Translations under genes and position numbers: made by a program | The notes under the pieces: model-generated | Databases searched by the model: none | What the model was told of the DNA's origin: nothing | What the model saw: the letters and a program-made list of their open reading frames with translations, nothing else | Part shown: positions 8,034 through 16,964 of the stretch, piece after piece | Layout of the letters: every line of letters begins with the position of its first letter | How positions within the stretch are numbered: the stretch's first letter is position 1 | Assembly (NCBI RefSeq): GCF_002097535.1 | Contig: NZ_CP020772.1 | Span: 3,450,501-3,514,500 of the forward strand | Length of the DNA: 64,000 bases | Direction: 5' to 3' | Source: Halobacillus mangrovi | GTDB taxonomy: Bacteria > Bacillota > Bacilli > Bacillales > Halobacillaceae

Positions 8034-9677
8034 TTATTTTTGAAATTGATCAGGGAAAGAAGTCAAATCAATTCCCCAGATCATAGGCAAATAGAAATAA
8101 ATCGCTAATGTAACTAGAAAAATAGCGAATATATTCAATAGAAAGCCGGCTTTTGCCATATCAGGAATTCTCAAATACCCGGAACCGAAGACTACGGCGT
8201 TAGGGGGTGTGGCAACTGGCAGCATAAAGGCACAGCTTGCCGCGACACCTGCGCCGATCATCAGACTATACGGATGGACAGAAATAGCTTGAGCTAATGA
8301 AGCCATAATCGGGAACATCATCGTCGCTGTTGCTGTGTTCGATGTAATTTCAGTCAAGAATATAACAATCGCGACAACAATGGCTAAAATCAGGATAAAG
8401 GTGACCCCTTCTAAGATGGTCAATTGTGTCCCAATCCATTCGGCAAGTCCGGACTCTTGGAAGCCCGTCGCAATCGCCAGGCCAGCTCCAAAAAGTAGTA
8501 AAATTCCCCATGGCAGACCTTTTGCAGTATCCCAATCTAAGATAAAATCTCCTTTTCTACTGATCGAGGGGATTAGAAAAAGAGCGATGGCAGCGATCAT
8601 AGCAATAATGGTATCGTTGATATTTTCATTGATTTGCACGAGTACAAATGAGCGTGAGATCCAGGCCAGAGCCGTTATCGTAAAGACTGTCATCACAATC
8701 TTTTCTTCTGGCGACATAACCCCGAGCGCTTCCTTCTCATTATGAATAACCTTCTTCCCACCGGGCAGCTGCTTGATTTTCATTGGAAAAGCGACTTTCA
8801 CTAAATAAAACCAGGCTATCGCTAAGAAAATGATTGATAGCGGTACACCAAACGCCATCCATCCGGCAAATGAAATTTCAATTCCATACGTTTTCTGCAC
8901 AACGGCACGGAAAATTGTGTTTGGCGGTGTACCAATGAGCGTCGCCAATCCACCGATGGAAGCACTGTAAGCAATCCCGAGCATAATAACTTTTCCGAAA
9001 TTGAAAGAAGAATGGTCGACCTCCCCTTCTCCCTCTTTTTTCAGCTGTTCGGCAGCCTGATAAATAACGGCCATACCAATTGGAACCATCATCATTGAAG
9101 TGGCTGTATTGGAAATCCACATTGAAAGTGCTCCTGTAGCCAACATGAAACCGAGCACAATAAGTTCTGTACTTGTGCCCACGAGACCTATGATGAATAA
9201 AGCAATTCTCTTATGTAGATCCCATTTTTGCATCGCCAGGGCAATTAAAAATCCGCCCATGAAAAGGAAGATTGTATTGTCCCCATAGGACGAAGCGGTT
9301 GCATCCCCACCTAATCCACCGGTAAGCGGAAATAAAATCAATGGAAGTAAAGAGGTAGCAGGTATTGGCATAGCTTCTGTAATCCACCAGGTAGCAATCC
9401 AAACCGTACTTGCTAAAATAGCGACAGCGCTTTCAGATAACCCCTCAGGTTTAAAGAAGATAAGGATTAAGATAAATAAGATTGGTCCTAGAAAGAGGCC
9501 TATTTTTTGCCTCATATCAAAGGATGGACCCGAGCCTCCTGTCTGAGCTTTCTTTGCTTCCTTCTCTTGCATCCTTTCTGTATTTCCAGTAACACTAAAC
9601 TTCATTAAGTCTTTCGCTTGGTCGTGCATAGCCCAAAGCCGCTGCCAGAAATTTTTCAAAGGTGTTGAAGTTTGCAT
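8034..9677 (-). CDS. SLC13/DASS sodium:dicarboxylate symporter
   Basis: 547 residues with a soluble N-terminal extension of about 65 residues, then the DASS fold. Two SNT-type sodium/substrate motifs mark the family: WISNTATSMMMVP in the first half and EITSNTATATMMFP in the second. TEAMPIPATSLLPL and ATPPNAVVFGSGYL are also typical. The closest functional parallel is SdcS-type carriers that import succinate, fumarate or malate with sodium. The start is supported by GGAGGAGAGGAAG. It is first in an operon with the MFS and CHY genes. Confidence 0.9.
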   Translation of the reverse strand: MQTSTPLKNFWQRLWAMHDQAKDLMKFSVTGNTERMQEKEAKKAQTGGSGPSFDMRQKIGLFLGPILFILILIFFKPEGLSESAVAILASTVWIATWWITEAMPIPATSLLPLILFPLTGGLGGDATASSYGDNTIFLFMGGFLIALAMQKWDLHKRIALFIIGLVGTSTELIVLGFMLATGALSMWISNTATSMMMVPIGMAVIYQAAEQLKKEGEGEVDHSSFNFGKVIMLGIAYSASIGGLATLIGTPPNTIFRAVVQKTYGIEISFAGWMAFGVPLSIIFLAIAWFYLVKVAFPMKIKQLPGGKKVIHNEKEALGVMSPEEKIVMTVFTITALAWISRSFVLVQINENINDTIIAMIAAIALFLIPSISRKGDFILDWDTAKGLPWGILLLFGAGLAIATGFQESGLAEWIGTQLTILEGVTFILILAIVVAIVIFLTEITSNTATATMMFPIMASLAQAISVHPYSLMIGAGVAASCAFMLPVATPPNAVVFGSGYLRIPDMAKAGFLLNIFAIFLVTLAIYFYLPMIWGIDLTSFPDQFQK

Positions 9678-9916
9678 CTTCCTCTCCTCCTTTTTATTGT
9701 CGAATAACTATGAATATTCCTACATATAATCAAATTTTACCACAAGGTGGATGGAAGATGCAGGAAGACAATGGACCTAGGAATTTTCGCTAGTGAACAA
9801 AATTTCTCTTTTTGGAAATGTTTAACTAGTGAAAATACCGGTTACTGTATCTATGAAATACAACAATTACCAAAAGGGGATGATTAAATTACTAAATTTA
9901 ATGAGGAGGAAAAAGT

Positions 9917-10333
9917 ATGAAAAAATTCGTAGCAGGGATCTTTTCTTTAGGATTAATTTTCAGTAGCATGGGTATTGTAAGTGCAGATGAGAGTAATGAC
10001 AAAGATTGTGATGACTTTGATTCTACGGAAGCTGCTGAGCAGTATTGGGAAGAAAATGGATACGATGAAAACAATGATCCGGACCGTTTAGACCGTGATA
10101 AGGACGGTGTCCCTTGCGAAAGTCTATCCAGTGATGACTCCGCAACCGAGGACAGCTCTTCCGACGATGCGATGGAAAGCGAAGAATCCTCGGATGAATC
10201 CACTACTGAGGAAAACATGGAAGAGGGCGGAGAAATGCCTGATACTTCAGCACCTTACGCTACATACGCGCTGTTAGGTGCCGGTTTAATAGCGATCGGC
10301 GGATCCCTTCTGGTATTCCGCAGACAGCATTAA
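9917..10333 (+). CDS. secreted excalibur-domain protein with sortase-D-type sorting signal
   Basis: 138 residues. Signal peptide 1-23 (MKKFVAGIFSLGLIFSSMG, then IVSADES), then an excalibur calcium-binding domain (about 29-72) with DCDDF at its start and LDRDKDGVPCE at its end. An acidic Ser/Glu/Asp linker follows (about 73-105), then MPDTS, a hydrophobic segment and FRRQH. MPDTS corresponds to the LPDTS/LPNTA motifs read by class D sortases rather than LPXTG. The gene for such a sortase is directly downstream. The domain pattern suggests a wall-attached calcium-binding protein; its job is unknown. The GAGGAGG ribosome binding site is well placed. Confidence 0.85.
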   Translation: MKKFVAGIFSLGLIFSSMGIVSADESNDKDCDDFDSTEAAEQYWEENGYDENNDPDRLDRDKDGVPCESLSSDDSATEDSSSDDAMESEESSDESTTEENMEEGGEMPDTSAPYATYALLGAGLIAIGGSLLVFRRQH

Positions 10334-10358
10334 TAGTTTTTGGCTATCATCCCCACTC

Positions 10359-10387
10359 GGGCGGGCAATATGCCTGCCCTCTTTTTT
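10359..10387 (+). terminator. terminator between the surface protein and its sortase
   Basis: GGGCGGGCA and TGCCTGCCC (one G-T pair) form a 9-bp stem with a 3-base loop, followed by CTTTTTT. It lies inside the two-gene unit just ahead of the sortase ribosome binding site, so partial read-through would make more substrate than enzyme. Confidence 0.8.
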
Positions 10388-10407
10388 AGAAAAGGAAGGT
10401 GAATCCT

Positions 10408-11049
10408 ATGAAATGGATCGGAACGTTCGTGCTTGCTTTTGGTTTACTCATCACAGGCTGGAGTGGTTATCAATGGTATATGGGGAAACAATCAGTGTCT
10501 GACCTGGCGCAAAGCCAAAAAGTAAATGCTACGGCTGACGAAAAGAATGTACAAAATGTACAAACACAAGATAAGGATTTACCAAAGACAGACAACCTAC
10601 ATACAGCACCATCTAAACCTGTAAGCACTCTTGACTACGAGTTTGATAAAGGCGCAAAAATGGCTTCACTCGAAATTCCAGCTATTGAGAAACAGTTTGA
10701 AGTGTTCTGGGGTACAGATGATCAGTCATTAAACCGCGGAGTCGGAATGTACGTCAGCGAATGGACCACGGTACCAAACTTGGAAAAGGGTCATACCGTG
10801 TTAAGCGGACACCGTGAAACCGTCTTTACAGGACTCGGGGATGTAAAAGAGGGCGATGTGCTGACCGTTAACTATAACGATAGTTCCTATGATTACGAAG
10901 TGGAAAAGACTTGGGTAACTGATGCACAGGATCGTTCGGTCATTGTCGAGAAAGACGAGGCGACGCTTACTTTGACAACGTGCTATCCATTTGAGTTTTT
11001 TGGTGATGCCCCGGATAGATACATCATTCAGGCCAAACTGAAAAAATAA
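10408..11049 (+). CDS. class D sortase
   Basis: 213 residues from the ATG at 10408, eight bases after AAGGAAGG; a GTG at 10399 overlaps that site. One N-terminal membrane anchor (about 3-24), a linker, then the sortase barrel (about 80-213). Catalytic residues are visible: His135 in LSGHRETVF, Cys192 in TLTTCYPF and Arg204 in DAPDRYII. The TLTTCYPF signature and small size place it in class D, like B. subtilis SrtD (YhcS). It should join the Thr of MPDTS (9917 protein), and plausibly LADTN (alkaline phosphatase), to peptidoglycan precursor. Confidence 0.93.
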   Translation: MKWIGTFVLAFGLLITGWSGYQWYMGKQSVSDLAQSQKVNATADEKNVQNVQTQDKDLPKTDNLHTAPSKPVSTLDYEFDKGAKMASLEIPAIEKQFEVFWGTDDQSLNRGVGMYVSEWTTVPNLEKGHTVLSGHRETVFTGLGDVKEGDVLTVNYNDSSYDYEVEKTWVTDAQDRSVIVEKDEATLTLTTCYPFEFFGDAPDRYIIQAKLKK

Positions 11050-11052
11050 CAG

Positions 11053-11084
11053 CAAAACTGTATCTTAGCAGATGCAGTTTTTTT
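11053..11084 (+). terminator. terminator of the sortase gene
   Basis: AAACTGTATCT pairs with AGATGCAGTTT around TAGC, followed by a T run. Confidence 0.85.
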
Positions 11085-11104
11085 GTACGCTTAAATTCCA
11101 TTTA

Positions 11105-11121
11105 CTGGATGACCTGAGGTG
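11105..11121 (+). repeat. 17-base copy of a half-palindrome shared with 14013-14029
   Basis: CTGGATGACCTGAGGTG is identical to one arm of the long palindrome at 13985-14037. Here it is flanked by its own short inverted repeat, AAATTCCA / TGGAATTT. It looks like a dispersed repeat, perhaps a degenerate element. Confidence 0.6.
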
Positions 11122-11174
11122 GAATTTATTCCCTCTACGGAGCGTACATATGAGGTGTGAAGGGGGAATAGCCG

Positions 11175-12648
11175 ATGTATTCTCATATGCCTCATTTTAG
11201 GGATCAGTATCCAGAAATAATGGTGTCTGTCATAAGACAAGGTATAGGTGAATCCACAGACCCAAAAAGGGTCCTTATTATAGGAGCAGGTATGGCAGGT
11301 CTTGTAGCTGGTTCCCTCTTAAAAGAAGCCGGTCATCAAGTCACCATTCTTGAAGCCAATAACCGCGTTGATGGAAGGGTCTTTACAAAAAGAGAACCTT
11401 TTTCTCAAGGAGCCTATCTTGATTTTGGGGCTATGAGGATTCCAGATACTCACCACATAGTGTTTGAATATATAAAAAAATTTCAGTTACCGACGAATCG
11501 GTTTCTTAACACCTCTAAAAAAGATCTATTATTTGTGAACGGTGTAAAAACGACACGTGAAATTTACGAAAAGAACCCTGATATTCTGCAGTTTCCTCTT
11601 GAACCTAATGAAAGAGGAAACTGCAGAATTACTTAAAGCAGCCGTCCAACCATTTCTGAACCTTTATCGGTCTAGTTCTCCAGAACAACAGCAGGAATTA
11701 GTCCAAAGGTTTGACCGGTACTCCATTGAGAATTTCTTGCGATTTAACCCCATTGGTCCTTCGCTGTCTCCAAATGCGATAAGGTTAGTCAAAGTTATGC
11801 TCGGAATCGAAGGCTTCGCTGAGCTGTCCTTTACAAATACTTGGTTTGATATTATCCAAACTGTCTTTAATGAGGATTTGAAATTCTATGAAATCACCGG
11901 TGGAAACGACCAGCTTCCTAAATCGTTCTTAAATGATTTAAGCTCCAACATTTATTTCGATGAGAAAGTTGTTAGGATTATCCACCAACACAACCAAGTG
12001 ACAGTTCAAACACGTAATATGAAAACAAATGAGTTTCATACGTTCACAGGCGATTTTCTTATCCTCACCCTCCCTTTTTCTGTCTTTCAATTCATAGAGG
12101 TATATCCGTATCAGACCTTCTCCTTTGACAAGTGGAAAGCGATCCGGGAACTCCCTTATGTTGCAGCAGTGAAAGTTGGAATCGAATTTAAACGTAGATT
12201 TTGGGAGGAAGCAGGATTAAAAGGGGCAAACCTTTTAACAGATTTTCCAAATCGCTTCACCTATACCCCTAGCCCTTCTAGTGCAGAAAAATCGTCTGGG
12301 GTTGTTCTAGCGAGTTACAGCTGGGGAGAGAATGCTAAATTGTGGAATTCCCTCCCTGAACAGGAACGAATAAATCAAGCTCTGCAGGACCTTGCCAAAG
12401 TTCACGGGAAAGAAGTATACGATGAATTCTTGAATGCTGCTACCTTCAGCTGGAGCCAAAACCCTTATTCGGCTGGCTGTTTCACCCTATTCAAGCCAAA
12501 CCAGGCAGCTAGTTTTCCGGAAATCATTAAACGTCCTGAAGGAAGAATTCATTTCGCTGGAGAGCATGCCTCTGATTTTCACGGTTGGATTGAAGGAGCT
12601 ATACAATCCGGCGTAAGAGCAGCAATGGAAATGAATAAACGCTCGTAA
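11175..12648 (+). pseudogene. flavin monoamine oxidase, frameshifted
   Basis: Two frames together make one amine oxidase of about 490 residues. The first (11175-11636) has an FAD-binding Rossmann segment, RVLIIGAGMAGLVAGSLLKE, with EANNRVDGRV. The second, from about 11610 to 12648, has the substrate domain and the C-terminal FAD segment RIHFAGEHASDFHGWIEGAI. The break falls where relatives have a GKTAEEL-like motif: here GGA-AAC-TGC in frame one becomes GAA-ACT-GCA-GAA (ETAELL) in the other. Restoring GKTAELL needs two extra bases. The break lies inside the right arm of a perfect 18-bp inverted repeat. Such enzymes oxidise primary amines to aldehyde and ammonia; this copy is probably inactive unless the shift is a sequencing error. 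Confidence 0.85.
11583..11629. repeat. perfect 18-bp inverted repeat at the frameshift
   Basis: The arms 11583-11600 (ATTCTGCAGTTTCCTCTT) and 11612-11629 are exact reverse complements around an 11-base loop, inside coding sequence. The frameshift lies in the right arm. Confidence 0.95.
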
Positions 12649-12652
12649 TAAT

Positions 12653-12680
12653 AGACCGCTGATTGATTCAGCGGTCTTTG
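12653..12680. terminator. terminator between amine oxidase and Eis-like gene
   Basis: AGACCGCTGA and TCAGCGGTCT form a 10-bp stem between convergent genes, with TTT on the plus side and A/T on the other. Confidence 0.75.
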
Positions 12681-12687
12681 TGTATGC

Positions 12688-13932
12688 TCAGAAAAAAGTC
12701 CAGCATTGAGGTTTCGTTGGATTTTGGAATAATCGATTAGCCTTTTCAAAGTGCTGATTGTCTACCGTTCTTGCATAGCCGACGTTGATCAGTCCTTCAA
12801 GAGTGACACTCCCCATCATAAGCGAGGAAAATTCAGCAATTCCAATATGAATATCGATGTCCGCTTTTTCTTCAACAAGACTAGGATGCCCCTTAGTATA
12901 TTGGTACACATAATAATTTTCTTCATCCATAAACGTATCGGAAATCTTCCAGCCGATCTTAACCGTTTCATCCCCGAATGAATGCGACTCCAAGGACTTC
13001 ATAAACAAAGGAACATCGACGATGCGATACATCAGGCCATGTCCCTGTTCACTTGTTTTATGGTAAATACGATATAGCAGCTCTTCATCTGTGTGACATG
13101 GGTCTTGTAGTAAGAAGGAAAATTGCTCGTTAAACGTGGGCATTTTAATAGAACGCACTTGGTCCTTTTGGATATGTAAGTAATGAATAAGAGATTGATA
13201 AGCCTCTTGTGATATCGTGATAAAATCTATCACATATAAATCATTTTGGAGAAAATGATCACCTGCCTGCTGTTCAAATTGGTAGACAAGATAACCTTCT
13301 ATCTGACCTTTTCTTTTAAAACCAGCGGCATGGTAGTCTTCTAAGCCCAAGAATTTGAACTCATAATTTGCTTTTTGACATGCGCCATGAGTTTGATTCG
13401 CCCAACTCTTATAACACTTTTTAACCTCTTCTTTATCATTCTCGTTTAGAACAGAGACGGGATCCACTGTTGGGAATGGTGGAAGTTGAGAGGGATGAAA
13501 CCGAAAAGTATGGAGCGCAGGTCCCAAGCCAAAACCCATTTTCCGGTAAAAAGCCGGCTGAAACGGATACAATTGCACAAGAGATCGCTCTTCCTCACGT
13601 GCATCTTCAATAAATCTTTGAATGATGGCTTTCGCATGACCTTGTTTTTTATACGGCAAATCCACAGCCACCGTCCCGATACCAGCTGTGGGGATTTTCT
13701 GTTGATACAAGTTCAGCACATGCTGGTATTCTACATAGCCACCTACCATATCGGTATTTTCATAAAGAGCGATATGACGGATATTATCTTCTTGATTCAT
13801 CTTCTCTCTGTGATCTTGATAACGCTCCTTATCTTCCTTTGAATTTAACTTCATACCAGGATAACAGCGGCTGGATATCTCCGTAAATGTCTTAAAATCA
13901 TTCATTTCTTCAAACCTTCTCACTTTCTGCAC
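12688..13932 (-). CDS. Eis-family GNAT N-acetyltransferase
   Basis: 414 residues with the three-part Eis layout: an N-terminal GNAT domain (about 1-140) with the acetyl-CoA loop VDLPYKKQGHAKAI, a second GNAT-like domain, and a C-terminal SCP2-like domain (about 310-414). The chain ends in Phe-Phe. In mycobacterial Eis the free C-terminal carboxylate of a final Phe is the catalytic base, so the exact terminus matters here too. Eis enzymes acetylate amines on aminoglycosides and protein lysines; the natural substrate in Bacillaceae is not known. The 53-bp palindrome lies about 50 bases upstream of the start. Confidence 0.85.
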   Translation of the reverse strand: MQKVRRFEEMNDFKTFTEISSRCYPGMKLNSKEDKERYQDHREKMNQEDNIRHIALYENTDMVGGYVEYQHVLNLYQQKIPTAGIGTVAVDLPYKKQGHAKAIIQRFIEDAREEERSLVQLYPFQPAFYRKMGFGLGPALHTFRFHPSQLPPFPTVDPVSVLNENDKEEVKKCYKSWANQTHGACQKANYEFKFLGLEDYHAAGFKRKGQIEGYLVYQFEQQAGDHFLQNDLYVIDFITISQEAYQSLIHYLHIQKDQVRSIKMPTFNEQFSFLLQDPCHTDEELLYRIYHKTSEQGHGLMYRIVDVPLFMKSLESHSFGDETVKIGWKISDTFMDEENYYVYQYTKGHPSLVEEKADIDIHIGIAEFSSLMMGSVTLEGLINVGYARTVDNQHFEKANRLFQNPTKPQCWTFF

Positions 13933-13984
13933 TCCTTCCTAATACTTAATAGTCCTCTAATTGGATTATACATCAAAAATTCCG

Positions 13985-14037
13985 AAATCTGTCACCTCAG
14001 GTCATCCAGAATCTGGATGACCTGAGGTGACAGATTT
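13985..14037. repeat. 53-bp near-continuous palindrome
   Basis: Arms 13985-14010 and 14012-14037 are exact 26-base reverse complements with a single central base. One arm contains CTGGATGACCTGAGGTG, also found alone at 11105-11121. It is not followed by a real T run and lies beside a separate conventional terminator, so it is more likely a REP/MITE-like element than a terminator. It could also act as an operator or mRNA hairpin. Confidence 0.9.
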
Positions 14038-14046
14038 TTACATATA

Positions 14047-14082
14047 AAAACACCGCCTTTCCTATATAGAAAGGCGGTGTTT
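14047..14082 (-). terminator. terminator of the ABC transporter operon
   Basis: AAACACCGCCTTTC and GAAAGGCGGTGTTT form a perfect 14-bp stem around a 7-base loop, with a T run on the minus strand. Confidence 0.9.
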
Positions 14083-14084
14083 CT

Positions 14085-15179
14085 TTATTTGTAGGATCCT
14101 AGTACTTCAACGGCCTTTTCGGTCATTGACGTGTCGATAGCTTTTTCAAAATCAAGGTTGCCACGGATGGCATTGTTTTCCTTATACATGTCATATTGTT
14201 TCTTAATATCCTCGATAAACATCTTGCCATTCGGATCTAGACCTGTCACGGATACTTTCTCCCAGATCGCTGGGTTCTTCAGTGCAGTGTGTTTGGTCAT
14301 AATCTCAATGATTTCATCTTTACCTTCCTCTTTAACAAATGCATCGTTGTAGTCGCGGACACCTTTCAAATAAGCCGCCATAAACCTTAACGACACATCC
14401 GTCTCTTTATTAATAAATGAAGGGGAGCCAAGTACCATGGCAATTTGGGCTTCTGGAGCAAAGTCAGTCGCATCACCGAAGCGCTTATGAAGACCCTGCT
14501 GTTCCCCTTGCGTTATGAGCGGTTCAATTTGTAAAGCCGCATCAATCGAACCATTCCCCATCGCTGCAAGCATATTTCCAAAATCAGACATAAGAACAAA
14601 CTCGACATCCTCTTCAGTCAATCCTGCGTGTTCAAGCATTCGCTGGAAAATATAATCATCCACAGCATTTCTGGAAGAAACGGCTATTCTCTTGCCTTCA
14701 AAGTCTTCGTATGATTGAATTTCTTCTTCTAAATCCTCACGTATTACAAACGAGAAATAGGATTTCCCGTCAAAGTAGTGACCTTTATCGGCAATAATCT
14801 TCACATCTATTCCTTGGGCAATCGCATTAAAGAAAGACGCGGTAGATACTCCTCCCGCAATGTCAACTTCACCTGCTGCCAAAGCTGGCAGCATATCGTC
14901 ACTGTTCGCAAACTGAGTGAATTTCACTTCTATATTGTAGTCCTCAAAATATCCTTTTTCCTTCGCGATATAAAATCCAGCCCCTGAAGCTGCCCCGTCT
15001 TCCGCAATGACGACGGTAGTCTTTTTCTCCAGTGGAGCTAAATCACCGCTAGGGTTATCTTCGCTGACCTCATCATTAGCCAGGGTATCCTTTTGCTCTA
15101 AGGCCCCAGAACCACAGCCGCTTAGCACTAACCCAAATAAAAACAAAGGAATGAGAAATAGCAGATAAGCTTTTTTCAT
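14085..15179 (-). CDS. ABC transporter substrate-binding lipoprotein (SsuA/THI5-like)
   Basis: 364 residues from the ATG at 15179 behind AAAGGAG. A lipoprotein signal ends at LVLSGC (Cys22), followed by an acidic Gln/Asp/Glu linker. The ligand-binding domain is of the NMT1/THI5/SsuA type: AEDGAASGAGFYIAKEKGYF near the start, GEVDIAGGVSTASFFNAIAQ, GKRIAVSSRNAVDDY and NGSIDAALQIEPLI. Relatives bind sulfonates, nitrate, taurine, riboflavin or thiamine precursors. No riboswitch was seen upstream of the operon, so the ligand stays open. It is the last of three genes (permease, ATPase, binding protein). Confidence 0.88.
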   Translation of the reverse strand: MKKAYLLFLIPLFLFGLVLSGCGSGALEQKDTLANDEVSEDNPSGDLAPLEKKTTVVIAEDGAASGAGFYIAKEKGYFEDYNIEVKFTQFANSDDMLPALAAGEVDIAGGVSTASFFNAIAQGIDVKIIADKGHYFDGKSYFSFVIREDLEEEIQSYEDFEGKRIAVSSRNAVDDYIFQRMLEHAGLTEEDVEFVLMSDFGNMLAAMGNGSIDAALQIEPLITQGEQQGLHKRFGDATDFAPEAQIAMVLGSPSFINKETDVSLRFMAAYLKGVRDYNDAFVKEEGKDEIIEIMTKHTALKNPAIWEKVSVTGLDPNGKMFIEDIKKQYDMYKENNAIRGNLDFEKAIDTSMTEKAVEVLGSYK

Positions 15180-15198
15180 CACGTAGTCTCCTTTCTTC

Positions 15199-15972
15199 CT
15201 AAACCCGTGACCCTTGCACTTCATCTTGAAGGTGTTTCCAAACTTGAACGAAACGGGCTGCCATATTGGCGTCCGCTCTCACTTCCTCCATCTTCCTCGG
15301 TCTTGGCATATCGACCACCAATTCTTCTACGATCTTCCCAGGCTGAGAGCTCATTAATAAAATGCGATCACTCAAAAGCAGGGCTTCATCTATGCTATGC
15401 GTAATGAAAAGCACAGTCTTTTTCGTTTCTGACCAAATGTTCAACAATTCCTCTTGCAGAATAAATTTATTCTGCTCATCTAATGCAGCAAACGGTTCAT
15501 CCATTAAAAGAATCTCTGGGTCATTCGCAAATGCTCTAGCAATACTGACACGCTGCTTCATCCCTCCAGAAAGTTCTTTTGGATAAAGCTTGGCGAACCG
15601 GTCCAGCCCTACCTTAGATAAATAGTAAGCCGTCCGTTCTTTTACAAAATCTTTAGGTAAATGACGCATTTTTAGTCCAAATGCTACGTTCTCTTCTACC
15701 GTCAGCCAAGGAATGACCCCGCGCTCCTGGAAGACCATAGACTGCAGCGGTCGATCCTTCTCTCCACGAGTGATGGTAAAATCACCGATACTCTTACTCT
15801 CCAGATCTGCCAAGATCCTAAGCAATGTCGTTTTTCCGCAGCCACTAGGACCAAGAATACAAACAAATTCGCCATCCTTAATATCCATATTTATGTCTTG
15901 AAGGGCTGTCACACTGCTTCCTTTTTTATAAAAAACTTTCGTCAAACCGCGAATCGAAATTTTAGTATCCAT
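15199..15972 (-). CDS. ABC transporter ATP-binding protein (SsuB/TauB-like)
   Basis: 257 residues. Walker A GPSGCGKTT, Q-loop VFQERGVIPWLTVEEN, signature LSGGMKQRVS, Walker B ILLMDEPFAALDEQ and the switch histidine in LFITHSIDEA are all present. The Q-loop followed by PWLTVxENV is typical of the nitrate/sulfonate/taurine importers. It powers the permease encoded 21 bases upstream and serves the binding protein encoded 19 bases downstream. Confidence 0.93.
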   Translation of the reverse strand: MDTKISIRGLTKVFYKKGSSVTALQDINMDIKDGEFVCILGPSGCGKTTLLRILADLESKSIGDFTITRGEKDRPLQSMVFQERGVIPWLTVEENVAFGLKMRHLPKDFVKERTAYYLSKVGLDRFAKLYPKELSGGMKQRVSIARAFANDPEILLMDEPFAALDEQNKFILQEELLNIWSETKKTVLFITHSIDEALLLSDRILLMSSQPGKIVEELVVDMPRPRKMEEVRADANMAARFVQVWKHLQDEVQGSRV

Positions 15973-15993
15973 CTATTCCCCTCCCATCCGTCA

Positions 15994-16815
15994 TTATTTC
16001 CAGGGCAATAATTTTGTCTGAAATCCACGTAATATGAGAGAAAAGAGGTAGCCGAAAAAGGAAATCAACACAAGCCCGACATACATTTCCTGCAACAGGA
16101 AGGCTTTGTATGAGGTCCATATCAAAAACCCGATTCCAGAGTTTGCTCCCATCATTTCTGCCGCTACAATTGTTAATAGCGCAATCGCCTGCCCCATTTG
16201 AATACCTTCAATCATGACAGGCAGGGATCCAGGAAGCGCAATCTTAAAGAAATAGTCCCGTGAATTAGCTCCATAATTTTTTGCGACATCTAAGTAAATC
16301 CGGTCAATGTTAACGACACCCGCCACTGTATTAATAATGACCGGAAAAAATACACTTCCAGCGATCGTAACGATTTTAGATACTTCACCTACTCCGAATA
16401 AAATAAGGATGATCGGCAATAACGCCAAAGTCGGAATAGGCATCAAAGCCATAATCAACGGAGAAAAGAAATGTCTCAAAGGAGAGTAAAGCCCCATTAA
16501 TAATCCGAGAATGATTGCCGGAATGACACCTAATAAGAATCCAGCAAAAATACGGAATAGAGAAATTCCGATGTGATCAAATAATTCTCCACTGGTCCCC
16601 ATAAAAAGGAATGTTCCTACGATTTCCGTAGGCGGTGGGAAAAACCTGGCGTCGACTAAGCCAGTTCGTGATAAGAATTCCCAGAGAATTAAGATAAAAA
16701 TCGGCGATGATATGGTCAGCAGCTGTTTAAGCCTGTTTTTAAGCTGGCGATTTTTCCATTCTTCTTGTTCAATTGCAAAAGGATCGCGGACACGATTTTG
16801 TCCTTTATTGTTCAT
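15994..16815 (-). CDS. ABC transporter permease (SsuC-like)
   Basis: 273 residues with about six membrane segments after a basic cytoplasmic N-terminus. The EAA loop reads KNYGANSRDYFFKIALPGSL, with the conserved glycine, and couples the permease to the ATPase. GLLMGLYSPLRHFFSPLIMA and MPIPTLALLPIILILFGVGE are characteristic of the SsuC/TauC group. It is first in its operon, which runs toward a strong terminator at 14047. Confidence 0.92.
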   Translation of the reverse strand: MNNKGQNRVRDPFAIEQEEWKNRQLKNRLKQLLTISSPIFILILWEFLSRTGLVDARFFPPPTEIVGTFLFMGTSGELFDHIGISLFRIFAGFLLGVIPAIILGLLMGLYSPLRHFFSPLIMALMPIPTLALLPIILILFGVGEVSKIVTIAGSVFFPVIINTVAGVVNIDRIYLDVAKNYGANSRDYFFKIALPGSLPVMIEGIQMGQAIALLTIVAAEMMGANSGIGFLIWTSYKAFLLQEMYVGLVLISFFGYLFSLILRGFQTKLLPWK

Positions 16816-16964
16816 GCTTCACCACCTCTATTGCCAATCATATGTGCGGGTGCCTAGAAGTGTGAAAGTGTACGGTTAGGAAGAAACAGTGGAATGATCA
16901 TAAGTTTAAATCTACCAAATAAAGGAATTATACTACTATACTATCAACAAAGGATGTGAGCATA

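Noticed and set aside
8335..8745. 136-codon plus-strand frame opposite the SLC13 symporter
   Set aside because: Antisense of membrane-protein codons; no start signal.
9780..9870. Possible sigma-B promoter before the excalibur gene
   Set aside because: GTTTAA is present but no properly spaced GGGTAT-like -10 was found.
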